Shown: piece by piece, positions 6,296-12,292 of the stretch
How the letters are laid out: each line of letters starts with the position of its first letter
Position numbering within the stretch: position 1 is the stretch's first letter
NCBI GenBank assembly: GCA_913049565.1
Contig: CAJWZG010000061.1
Span: 1-12,292, forward strand
Origin: an uncultured Gammaproteobacteria bacterium
GTDB lineage: Bacteria; Pseudomonadota; Gammaproteobacteria; Pseudomonadales; Azotimanducaceae_A
Direction: 5' to 3'
DNA: 12,292 nt
The notes under the pieces: generated by a model
Told to the model about the DNA's origin: nothing
Databases searched by the model: none
What the model saw: the letters and a program-made list of their open reading frames with translations, nothing else
Made by a program: the position numbers and the translations under genes

Positions 6296-8179
6296 TTACC
6301 GCACCTCTAGGCCCTGTAGCTCGCCCTTGGCGCGCCATTTAGCCATTAAATCAAAGAACTCGATGGGCCCTGCACCATAGGTATTATTTTGAGGCTTGGC
6401 ATTCACCTTGCCCTCATTGTTGTAATACCCGGGTGTGCACTTTTCTTGAAAATCGGCAGTCAACCGCGCTTTGTCGATTATGGTTTGTACCCACTTTTCT
6501 TCTGCCTCTGCACTCGCCTCGATCCGGGTCGCGCCTTTTTCCTTGGCGGTGGCAAGAATATGCGCCAGATGGACGCTTTGCTCGTCCAGCGAGTAGGTAT
6601 ACGTTGCAGTGAATCCAGATTGTGCTGGTCCAAAAAAGAAGCTGTTGGGGAACCCTCGGCTATGCATGCCGTGAAAAGTCGAGAGCCCATCTTCCCATTT
6701 TTGCGAAACAGAAATACCGTCTACACCATGAATCTGATAGCCCGCACGACGCGCATAATCTGTGCCCACCTCAAAGCCAGTCGCGAAAACGATGCAGTCG
6801 ACAGCGTATTCTTCACCGTCGAATACGATACCGCTCTCAGTAATTTCATCGACACCACGACCATCGGTATTTACCAAGCTCACATTGGGGCGGTTGAAAG
6901 TGGGTAGGTATTCATCATGGAAACAGGGTCGTTTGCAAAACTGTCTGTAGTAAGGCTTCAGCGACTCGGCAGTTTCTGCGTCTTCGACAATAGAGTCTGC
7001 GCGGGCACGCACTTGCTCCATCTTTTTATAGTCGGCCAATTCCATTTCCCGCGCCAAATCCATGAAGTTGGTTGCTTTTTCGGTCAGGTAATTTTTCAAC
7101 CCCACCTGATAGAGCTTCGGCGAAAGCGGCGATGTGACTGCCCAAAAAGCCATGCGGGATTTCGAAGGGGCCTTGTCGCGTAGGCTGCCAAAGAGCAGGC
7201 GGAAGGCTTCAGTCCAACCGTCCGACACCAGATCCTGTTTTACTGGCGCACCGGTCATGATGGATTCGAAGTTACGGCGGCGTTCGTCCTGCCAGCCCAC
7301 GGCTTGATTAGAGATCCATTGCGGGTCTGTTGGCTGATTGTTTCGTACATCGACAGACGACGGCGTGCGCTGGAAAACATACAGTTGCTTCGCTGAGGCG
7401 CCCAAATGCGGTACACATTGCACGGCGGTCGCACCGGTACCGATTACTGCTACACGCTTGTCATGTAGGTTATCGAGACCACCATTTGAATCACCACCCG
7501 TATAAGCATAGTCCCATCGGCTGGTGTGAAAGGTGTGGCCTTTGAAATGACTAATGCCTCGAATGGCGGGCAACTTTGGTCTGTTTAGCGGCCCGTTAGA
7601 ATGCACCACATAGCGAGCTTTCAAGCGATCCTGACGATCTGTCGAGACAATCCATCGGCCCTGCTCTTCATCCCAATCTGTTGAAGTCACCATGGTCTGC
7701 ATCAGGGAGCGAGAATAAAGATCGTAGGTCTCAGCGATGACGTGGCAATATTCCAGTGTCTCAGGCGCATTCGTATACTTTTGCTTGGGTACGAACCCTG
7801 TTTTTTCGAGCAATGGAAAATAGACGTAGGATTCTATGTCGCAGGAGGCTCCCGGGTAACGATTCCAATACCATGTACCACCGAAGTCTCCGCCCTTCTC
7901 AATGATACGAAAGTCAGTGATACCTGCATCGTGCAATCTCGCTGCCGCCAACATACCGCCAAATCCGCCACCGATGATGACCACTTCCACTTCTTCCTCA
8001 ATGGCATCGCGCTTAAGCTCGCTATCGATGTAAGGGTCATCGACGAAGTAAGCGAATTCGCCGGTGACTTCCTGATATTGGTCATTGCCGTCGGCGCGGA
8101 CACGTTTGTCCCTTTCTTCTTGGTACTTGCGACCCAACGCGTCCGGATCAAATGGTAAAGATTGCGTGTTTGCGTTCAT
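6296..8179 (-). CDS. Type I Baeyer-Villiger monooxygenase (FAD, NADPH)
   Basis: This 627-residue flavoprotein would use NADPH and O2 to convert a ketone to an ester or lactone. An FAD-binding Rossmann motif IIGGGFGG lies at 68-75. The BVMO fingerprint FKGHTFHTSRWD is at 212-223, with F212, G214, H218 and W222 fitting FxGxxxHxxxW. A second, NADPH-binding Rossmann motif IGTGATA is at 246-252. An ATGFE segment of the flavin fold is at 466-470. The protein is longer than cyclohexanone or phenylacetone monooxygenase because of an N-terminal extension of about 60 residues (GRKYQEERDKRVRADGN region). That extension is characteristic of the subgroup acting on large cyclic or bulky ketones, such as cyclopentadecanone monooxygenase. 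The start has GCAGG five bases upstream. It is the first gene of the minus-strand group and diverges from the plus-strand catabolic genes. The actual substrate is unknown. Confidence 0.93.
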   Translation of the reverse strand: MNANTQSLPFDPDALGRKYQEERDKRVRADGNDQYQEVTGEFAYFVDDPYIDSELKRDAIEEEVEVVIIGGGFGGMLAAARLHDAGITDFRIIEKGGDFGGTWYWNRYPGASCDIESYVYFPLLEKTGFVPKQKYTNAPETLEYCHVIAETYDLYSRSLMQTMVTSTDWDEEQGRWIVSTDRQDRLKARYVVHSNGPLNRPKLPAIRGISHFKGHTFHTSRWDYAYTGGDSNGGLDNLHDKRVAVIGTGATAVQCVPHLGASAKQLYVFQRTPSSVDVRNNQPTDPQWISNQAVGWQDERRRNFESIMTGAPVKQDLVSDGWTEAFRLLFGSLRDKAPSKSRMAFWAVTSPLSPKLYQVGLKNYLTEKATNFMDLAREMELADYKKMEQVRARADSIVEDAETAESLKPYYRQFCKRPCFHDEYLPTFNRPNVSLVNTDGRGVDEITESGIVFDGEEYAVDCIVFATGFEVGTDYARRAGYQIHGVDGISVSQKWEDGLSTFHGMHSRGFPNSFFFGPAQSGFTATYTYSLDEQSVHLAHILATAKEKGATRIEASAEAEEKWVQTIIDKARLTADFQEKCTPGYYNNEGKVNAKPQNNTYGAGPIEFFDLMAKWRAKGELQGLEVR

Positions 8180-8200
8180 ATCGACCTGCTTCTAATGCGA

Positions 8201-8216
8201 ATGGCCTGCAGACCAT
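8201..8216. repeat. 16-bp near-perfect palindrome, operator candidate
   Basis: ATGGCCTGCAGACCAT is symmetrical about its centre at seven of eight base pairs; the only mismatch is 8205 against 8212. It lies 21 bases before the BVMO start codon and overlaps the candidate -10 box and transcription start. That is the usual position of a repressor operator. Confidence 0.4.
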
Positions 8217-8240
8217 ACAAAAAAGGTCGGCTCACGCCAA
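8212..8240 (-). promoter_or_regulatory. Candidate BVMO promoter
   Basis: The minus strand reads TTGGCG (-35, 8240-8235), 17 bases, TATGGT (-10, 8217-8212); each box has four of six consensus bases. The predicted start near 8205 gives a leader of about 25 bases that contains the BVMO ribosome-binding site. The -35 box lies in the loop of the inverted repeat at 8227-8250 and the -10 overlaps the palindrome at 8201-8216, consistent with a regulated promoter. Confidence 0.4.
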
Positions 8241-8250
8241 TGCGAGCCGA
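8219..8250 (-). repeat. 7-bp inverted repeat followed by six T on the minus strand: operator or terminator
   Basis: TCGGCTC (8227-8233) and GAGCCGA (8244-8250) are perfect inverted copies ten bases apart. On the minus strand the second arm is followed by CC and six T (8224-8219), which looks like an intrinsic terminator. Terminated RNA would come from antisense transcription of the plus-strand gene or from a BVMO promoter further upstream, in which case it would act as an attenuator. Alternatively it is a protein-binding operator around the -35 box. The sequence alone does not decide between these. Confidence 0.5.
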
Positions 8251-8355
8251 TAGATTTCGCCCCGGTAGCTGGGCAGGCAGTACCCTTGCAAAAGGCTATT
8301 GGCTTAGCTGGGATACACCTTGTACTCTCGCTTTTCGCCCTCGGACAGAGCCGCC

Positions 8356-9048
8356 ATGCAAAAGATTATTCGATGGATCACTCGAAGCTTCATTGTTCTA
8401 TTACTGCTCGTTTGCCTGACCATTTGGCAAGTCTATTTTTCCGCCCGGCCTCTGCTAACTATGGATCCAGCCGTGTTAACCGGTGATGGCAGCACCATCA
8501 ATTACTGCGAACTCCCTCAACTTGACGGTAGCGGTAAAGCCGCTATCGACATCCCCAAGGGCAATACCCCCGGATGCGCTTATGCACATTTCCCGCTACC
8601 CATACTGAGCGAGTGCACAGAACCTTTGCCTGAGACAGCTGCGGACATACGCGGGCTGTGGCGGGGTATTAGCGGCAAGGTAGGACATGTAGAGCGCGTC
8701 GAACAATGCGGCGAACGCGTGGTCGTCACCAGCAGCGGTATCATTCACGACATGGGCCCTAATGCGACTGCCGGACTGACCAGTAATGACACCGAAGGCG
8801 CCGTCACCTTTATTGTTGGTGATGCCGAATATTGCCCACGAACGTCGGCAGGGGTCCGTTGGGAAGACCAAGTGCTGAATTTTCGCGTTTTTGGTTGGGG
8901 GCCTGTTGTCGTGCGGCGGTACCTAGATGGAGAACATATGGTCTGGGAGTATGCCGATGGCACCACTACTCGATTAGAACGATTATGCAAACTGCCTGAC
9001 GAACTCAAGCAGCCGCAGCCTCGCGGCATGCGTTTCAGACTTTTTTAG
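8356..9048 (+). CDS. Membrane-anchored hypothetical protein with exported cysteine-containing domain
   Basis: I do not recognise this 230-residue protein. It begins QKIIRWITR and then has a hydrophobic segment at about 11-28 (SFIVLLLLVCLTIWQVYF), so it is most likely held in the inner membrane by one N-terminal helix with the rest in the periplasm. The exported part has six cysteines (51, 74, 87, 118, 160, 211), enough for disulphides, and alternating polar/hydrophobic stretches suggesting a beta-rich fold, for example the RVVVTSSGIIHDMG region at about 121-134 and VWEYADGTTTRLERL at about 196-210. The ATG at 8356 is preferred to a TTG at 8320 because it directly precedes the positively charged signal-anchor start, although the Shine-Dalgarno is weak. 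It ends four bases before the quinone-oxidoreductase-like gene, so the two are probably co-transcribed. Confidence 0.75.
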   Translation: MQKIIRWITRSFIVLLLLVCLTIWQVYFSARPLLTMDPAVLTGDGSTINYCELPQLDGSGKAAIDIPKGNTPGCAYAHFPLPILSECTEPLPETAADIRGLWRGISGKVGHVERVEQCGERVVVTSSGIIHDMGPNATAGLTSNDTEGAVTFIVGDAEYCPRTSAGVRWEDQVLNFRVFGWGPVVVRRYLDGEHMVWEYADGTTTRLERLCKLPDELKQPQPRGMRFRLF

Positions 9049-9052
9049 CATT

Positions 9053-10027
9053 ATGAATATCGTTTGCTGCCAGAACTTTGGCCCACCAGAAACCCTTGAA
9101 CGCATCAGTGTCGAAGCGCCGTTGATCAAACCCGACCAAGCCGTGGTGGATATCCATGCGGCTGGGGTGGGTTTCGTCGATGGACTGATGATTCAAGGCA
9201 AGTATCAGGTTAAACCGCCCCTGCCCTATTATCCGGGCAGCGAATTTGCCGGCATTGTCTCTGCCGTTGGCTCTGAGGTATCTCAGGTGCAGGTCGGCGA
9301 CCGTGTGTTGGGTATGGCAAGTAGCGGGGCATTCGCTGATCAGTGTGCGATGGCCGAACAAAGTCTGGTCAAAATTCCAAACAATCTCTCACTCAACATC
9401 GCTGCAGGGTTTTTCGTCAATTACGCCACTGCGCTGTATGGGCTTCGTGACTGCGGCAAACTGGCCGCGGGCGAGACGGTATTGATTCTCGGTGCAGCCG
9501 GTGGCGTCGGCAGTTCCGCCATTAGCGTAGCAAAAGCCCTAGGCGCGACGGTTATTGCTGCTGCATCGAGCGCGGTGAAAAGACGTGCAGCACAGTCCTT
9601 TGGCGCAGATTACTGTATCGACTATAGCGCCGCCGGTTGGCGCGATGAACTCAAGGCGCTAACCGTCGAGCCAGGCCTTAACATGGTTTACGACCCGGTA
9701 GGCGGTGACAAATCTGAGGCAGCATTTCGTTCGCTCGCGCCGGGTGGACGTTTTCTGGTGGTGGGATTCGCCGCCGGAGAGATCCCCAAAATACCTCTCA
9801 ACCTTGCCCTGCTAAAACGGTCGTCCATTGTCGGTGTTGATTGGGGCGGAGAGATGCGCGCTAACCCCGGGATCAATCGCGAGTTCATGACCACACTGAT
9901 GACGTGGATCGCAAATGGACGACTCACGCCGGCAGAGGTTGAGTCCCGCCCCATGGCAGACTACCAGCAAGCACTCGCCAACCAACTTGCGGGCGCAATC
10001 GTCGGCAAGCTGGTTTTGACCAACTAG
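9053..10027 (+). CDS. Zinc-independent MDR oxidoreductase (NADPH:quinone oxidoreductase-like)
   Basis: This 324-residue cytoplasmic enzyme of the medium-chain dehydrogenase/reductase superfamily is of normal length. The N-terminal GroES-like domain has AAGVGFVDGLMIQGKY (36-51) and PYYPGSEFAGIVSAVG (58-73), followed by VGDRVLG (81-87). The nucleotide-binding domain has the glycine motif GAAGGVGSSA (147-156). The cysteine and histidine zinc ligands of alcohol dehydrogenases are absent. Members reduce quinones, enones or enoyl thioesters with NADPH, so reduction of an unsaturated ketone or acyl intermediate next to the BVMO is reasonable but not shown. It starts four bases after the hypothetical gene with little Shine-Dalgarno, suggesting coupling. 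Its stop codon is overlapped by the AGGAG of the next gene. Confidence 0.88.
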   Translation: MNIVCCQNFGPPETLERISVEAPLIKPDQAVVDIHAAGVGFVDGLMIQGKYQVKPPLPYYPGSEFAGIVSAVGSEVSQVQVGDRVLGMASSGAFADQCAMAEQSLVKIPNNLSLNIAAGFFVNYATALYGLRDCGKLAAGETVLILGAAGGVGSSAISVAKALGATVIAAASSAVKRRAAQSFGADYCIDYSAAGWRDELKALTVEPGLNMVYDPVGGDKSEAAFRSLAPGGRFLVVGFAAGEIPKIPLNLALLKRSSIVGVDWGGEMRANPGINREFMTTLMTWIANGRLTPAEVESRPMADYQQALANQLAGAIVGKLVLTN

Positions 10028-10036
10028 GAGAGAAAG

Positions 10037-10822
10037 ATGAACGAACAGAGCCAAGGCAAGGTGCTATCCCAAGTCGAGGATCACATCCTAAAAATCACGA
10101 TCAGCAACCCCAACAAAAAGAATGCGTTCGATCCGGACATGATGCTACAGCTTTCTAACGCACTCACCGAACTGCACAACAATCCCGATCTTTGGGTAGG
10201 AGTGTTGACCGCCGAGGGCGATCACTTTACTGCGGGCTTGGATATGCCGAAATTCTTTGGCCCGAATGCCAACCCCACGCCTATCCCCGACACCAATATC
10301 AATGCCTTTGGCCTAGGCCGTGCCTGTAGTAAGCCCATTGTCACCGCCATGCAGGGCATCAGCTTTACCATAGGCATTGAAATGGCATTAGCAGGCGACA
10401 TTATCGTTGCCGCAGACGATTGTCGTTTTTGCCAGATGGAAGCCAAACGCGGTATCGCGCCTTTGGGCGGGGCGCACTTTCGATATGTTTCTCGATCAGG
10501 TTGGGGTAACGCCATGTATCACCTACTTCTGTGCGATCAGTTCGACGCCCAAGAAGCCTATCGCGTAGGTTTAGTGCAGGAGGTGGTTCCTGCAGGCACG
10601 CAGGTTGAACGCGCTATGGAGATTGCACAGATCATCAAACAAAACGCGCCGCTTGGAATCCAAGCGACGAAGGCGGCGGGCAGAAAGTACATCGAAGCAG
10701 GCGAAGCAGCGGCGGTGGATGCCATTGCTGAGATCCGCGCACAAGTGATGGACAGCAAGGATGCTGCCGAAGGCATCCAGTCTTTCGTGGAACGCAGAGA
10801 AGCAGTTTTTAAGGGCACGTAG
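10037..10822 (+). CDS. Enoyl-CoA hydratase/isomerase (crotonase family)
   Basis: This 261-residue protein has the standard length of a single-domain crotonase. The first oxyanion-hole segment is HFTAGLD (63-69). The second loop reads GISFTIGIEMALAGD (107-121), where the usual triple glycine is replaced by Thr-Ile-Gly. Both glutamates that activate water in rat mitochondrial hydratase have counterparts, E115 in GIEM and E135 in QMEAKRG, so hydration of a trans-2-enoyl-CoA is credible; isomerase or another crotonase activity remains possible. The start is well defined by AGGAG (10026-10030), six bases before ATG and overlapping the preceding stop codon. The gene would take part in beta-oxidation of the acyl chain made by the cluster. 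Confidence 0.9.
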   Translation: MNEQSQGKVLSQVEDHILKITISNPNKKNAFDPDMMLQLSNALTELHNNPDLWVGVLTAEGDHFTAGLDMPKFFGPNANPTPIPDTNINAFGLGRACSKPIVTAMQGISFTIGIEMALAGDIIVAADDCRFCQMEAKRGIAPLGGAHFRYVSRSGWGNAMYHLLLCDQFDAQEAYRVGLVQEVVPAGTQVERAMEIAQIIKQNAPLGIQATKAAGRKYIEAGEAAAVDAIAEIRAQVMDSKDAAEGIQSFVERREAVFKGT

Positions 10823-10908
10823 CGCAGCTGCCTTAGGCTTGCGGATGAGCACCGAAAAAAAGCACTATCAAGGACAGTTAAAAAATCGCATTAAGAGGGG
10901 GAGTTTCG

Positions 10909-12165
10909 ATGTCAGTAACATTACCTACGACACAAGAGTGGGGGCAGCGCTGTTTAGCGGACGGCGAGTTTATGCTCGCAGCCCGATATTGGAACGGTGG
11001 ATTGTCGCTAGTCATTGGCGAGGAGCCCTTTAGTCTAGCGATTGCGGGCGGACAACCTGACGCTTCCGCTAACCTACCTGAGCAGGGCGTGATAGAGCTT
11101 CAGGCCGACTCGCTGGTATGGGACAAGATACTGGCACCCATCCCTGAGCGCTTTCACAACGACATCATGGCCAACGTCATGCAAGGCATGGGCATCTCGC
11201 GCAAAGCCGACCCAGTAGTCTTCGGCCAGTATTTTGCGGCGGCGGCACGTGCCATCGAACTATTGCGATCACCTTCCGATACCGGGGAGGCAATGCCCCA
11301 TGACTTACGCGACGAAGGCTCGTTTAGCGCACCGATCGGACGTTACGTCCAACTCGAGTTAGGCGGTGCCAAACACCGCATCTACTTTGAAGAAGCCGGT
11401 TCGGGCATCCCAATACTGCTTCAGCATACGGCAGGGTGTCATAGCAGCCAGTGGCGACATCTATTCGAAACGCCAGAAATAACGGATCGCTTTCGACTGA
11501 TTGCCTACGACCTGCCCTACCACGGCAAGTCTCTGCCACCGGTTGAAGAACCCTGGTGGGATAAACAATATCTGCTGCGCGGGGAATTTTTACGTTCGAT
11601 ACCTAGAGCATTAAGCCGCGTACTGGGCCTCGATCGACCGATCTTCGTTGGTTGCTCTGTAGGTGGATTATTGGCGCTGGATTTGGCGCACAAACATCCG
11701 GATGAGTTTCGCGCAGTCATCTCGCTGGAGGGTGCACTGGAAATTCCTGGCAAGCTCGAACACAACACCGAGCTATGGCACCCCCAGGTAAACAACGAGT
11801 ACAAAGCGCGATTGATGGATGCGCTGATGTCACCCACCTCACCCAAGCGGTACCGCAAAGAAACCGCGTATGTTTATTCTTGCGGCTGGCCGCCCGTATT
11901 CCTTGGCGACTTGAACTATTACCTCGAAGACTATGATCTTACAGCGCTGGCCGGTGAGATAGATACCCAGCGCGTTGGCGTACACATACTGTCTGCCGAA
12001 TACGATTGCAGCGGTACCACGGAACTGGGGAGAGCTGCGCACGAAGCTATCGCTGGCTCAACCTTTCAGGAGATGAAAAATGTCGGCCACTTCCCAATGA
12101 GCGAAAACCCCAAGGCTTTTTTGGAGTACTTGCTACCCACATTAGAGAGCCTTGTCTCGGTCTAA
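10909..12165 (+). CDS. Alpha/beta hydrolase with extra N-terminal domain (possible SCP2-like)
   Basis: This 418-residue cytoplasmic protein is longer than a simple alpha/beta hydrolase (about 280). Residues from about 145 on form the hydrolase: an oxyanion segment LQHTAGCHSSQW (171-182), the nucleophile elbow GCSVGG with Ser250, a probable acid Asp366 in SAEYDCSG, and His394 in NVGHFP, giving a complete triad. Residues 1-125 form a separate domain with an alternating beta-like stretch (SLVIGEEPFSLAIAGG, 33-48), VIELQADSLVWDKIL (61-75) and a helix ending in IELLR. This resembles sterol-carrier or SCP2-like domains, but only weakly. The start has a strong AGAGGGGGAG upstream. As the only esterase beside the BVMO, it is the best candidate to hydrolyse the ester or lactone product. 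It follows the crotonase by 86 bases. Confidence 0.85.
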   Translation: MSVTLPTTQEWGQRCLADGEFMLAARYWNGGLSLVIGEEPFSLAIAGGQPDASANLPEQGVIELQADSLVWDKILAPIPERFHNDIMANVMQGMGISRKADPVVFGQYFAAAARAIELLRSPSDTGEAMPHDLRDEGSFSAPIGRYVQLELGGAKHRIYFEEAGSGIPILLQHTAGCHSSQWRHLFETPEITDRFRLIAYDLPYHGKSLPPVEEPWWDKQYLLRGEFLRSIPRALSRVLGLDRPIFVGCSVGGLLALDLAHKHPDEFRAVISLEGALEIPGKLEHNTELWHPQVNNEYKARLMDALMSPTSPKRYRKETAYVYSCGWPPVFLGDLNYYLEDYDLTALAGEIDTQRVGVHILSAEYDCSGTTELGRAAHEAIAGSTFQEMKNVGHFPMSENPKAFLEYLLPTLESLVSV

Positions 12166-12189
12166 GCAAGAGAACTTATAGAGAACCGT

Positions 12190-12292
12190 GTGAGACTTGC
12201 TATTGAGATCGGAGCTGTCGCTGCAGATACACTCAAAGAAACGGTGGAATGGGTGCAATTTGCTGAAAAGCTCGGCGTCGATATGGCCTTCG
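12190..12292 (+). CDS. Luciferase-like monooxygenase, N-terminal fragment (cut by window end)
   Basis: The frame from a GTG start encodes 34 residues up to the window end (RLAIEIGAVAADTLKETVEW, then VQFAEKLGVDMAF). An opening beta strand, then a helix and the A-E-x-LGVD-x-AF segment, is the usual start of the bacterial luciferase-like TIM-barrel family, which uses FMNH2 or coenzyme F420. It begins 24 bases after the hydrolase and is probably in the same transcript. A second flavin-type oxygenase or dehydrogenase beside a BVMO fits a catabolic cluster. The weak Shine-Dalgarno (AGAGA) and the GTG start make the exact first codon uncertain, and the fragment is too short to name a subfamily. Confidence 0.65.
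   Translation, partial: MRLAIEIGAVAADTLKETVEWVQFAEKLGVDMAF

Larger units (their letters stand above)
8180..8355. other. Divergent intergenic control region
   Basis: These 176 bases separate the BVMO start from the plus-strand gene group and must hold promoters for both directions. They contain two inverted repeats and a candidate BVMO promoter (entered separately). For the plus strand the best promoter I can find is weak: TTGGCT (8299-8304), 16 bases, TGTACT (8321-8326), four of six matches in each box. No regulator gene is present in the window. Confidence 0.6.

Noticed and set aside
10823..10908. A-rich gap before the hydrolase examined for its own promoter.
   Set aside because: TTGCGG has no acceptable -10 at 16-18 bases; only the strong ribosome site is supported.
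1..12292. Search for CRISPR arrays, insertion sequences, tRNA or rRNA genes and phage-defence genes.
   Set aside because: No repeated spaced units, transposase-like proteins, tRNA-like structures or defence domains were seen; all long open frames fit metabolic or transport genes.

Overview
The window looks like a chromosomal stretch from a free-living, probably marine, Gammaproteobacterium. This rests on moderate GC, a RibH2-type lumazine synthase under a stand-alone FMN riboswitch, an HpnN/MMPL-type RND exporter, a spinster-like MFS carrier and a Baeyer-Villiger ketone-degradation set. The taxonomic assignment is an impression from gene content, not a database result.

Layout. Positions 1-332 hold no intact large gene. 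On the minus strand there is a ribosome-binding site and a signal-peptide-like start (175 down to 113) that meets a stop codon after 20 residues; it is either a broken secreted-protein gene or a tiny hydrophobic peptide. Positions 333-1118 form one minus-strand regulatory unit: a sigma70-type promoter inside the last codons of the neighbouring gene, a complete FMN riboswitch (898-1067), a possible Shine-Dalgarno-masking hairpin, and ribH. Positions 1110-8179 carry four minus-strand genes in transcription order: Baeyer-Villiger monooxygenase (BVMO), MFS transporter, GT4 glycosyltransferase and HpnN-like RND transporter. The last two overlap by 4 bp (GTGA). Positions 8180-8355 are a divergent intergenic region with two inverted repeats around a candidate BVMO promoter. 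Positions 8356-12292 carry plus-strand genes: a membrane-anchored cysteine-containing protein of unknown function, a zinc-independent quinone oxidoreductase/enoyl reductase-like MDR protein, an enoyl-CoA hydratase, a two-part alpha/beta hydrolase and the start of a luciferase-like monooxygenase that runs off the window.

How the genes may work together. The BVMO would insert oxygen into a ketone to give an ester or lactone. The alpha/beta hydrolase, which has a complete Ser-Asp-His triad, could open it. The MDR reductase and the crotonase could process the resulting acyl chain toward beta-oxidation. The MFS protein could import the substrate or export a product. The hydrolase carries an extra N-terminal domain of about 120 residues, with weak SCP2-like features, which hints at a bulky hydrophobic substrate. 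The glycosyltransferase and RND exporter look like a separate lipid or glycolipid synthesis-and-transport pair that shares the BVMO transcription unit. The FMN-controlled ribH supplies the flavin precursor; the neighbourhood contains an FAD enzyme (BVMO) and a probable FMN or F420 enzyme (luciferase-like), but a functional link is only inferred.

Most interesting points: the compact ribH control region; the BVMO promoter, whose -35 box lies in the loop of a perfect 7-bp inverted repeat that can also be read as a terminator; and the fused hydrolase in a ketone-degradation cluster that otherwise looks ordinary.
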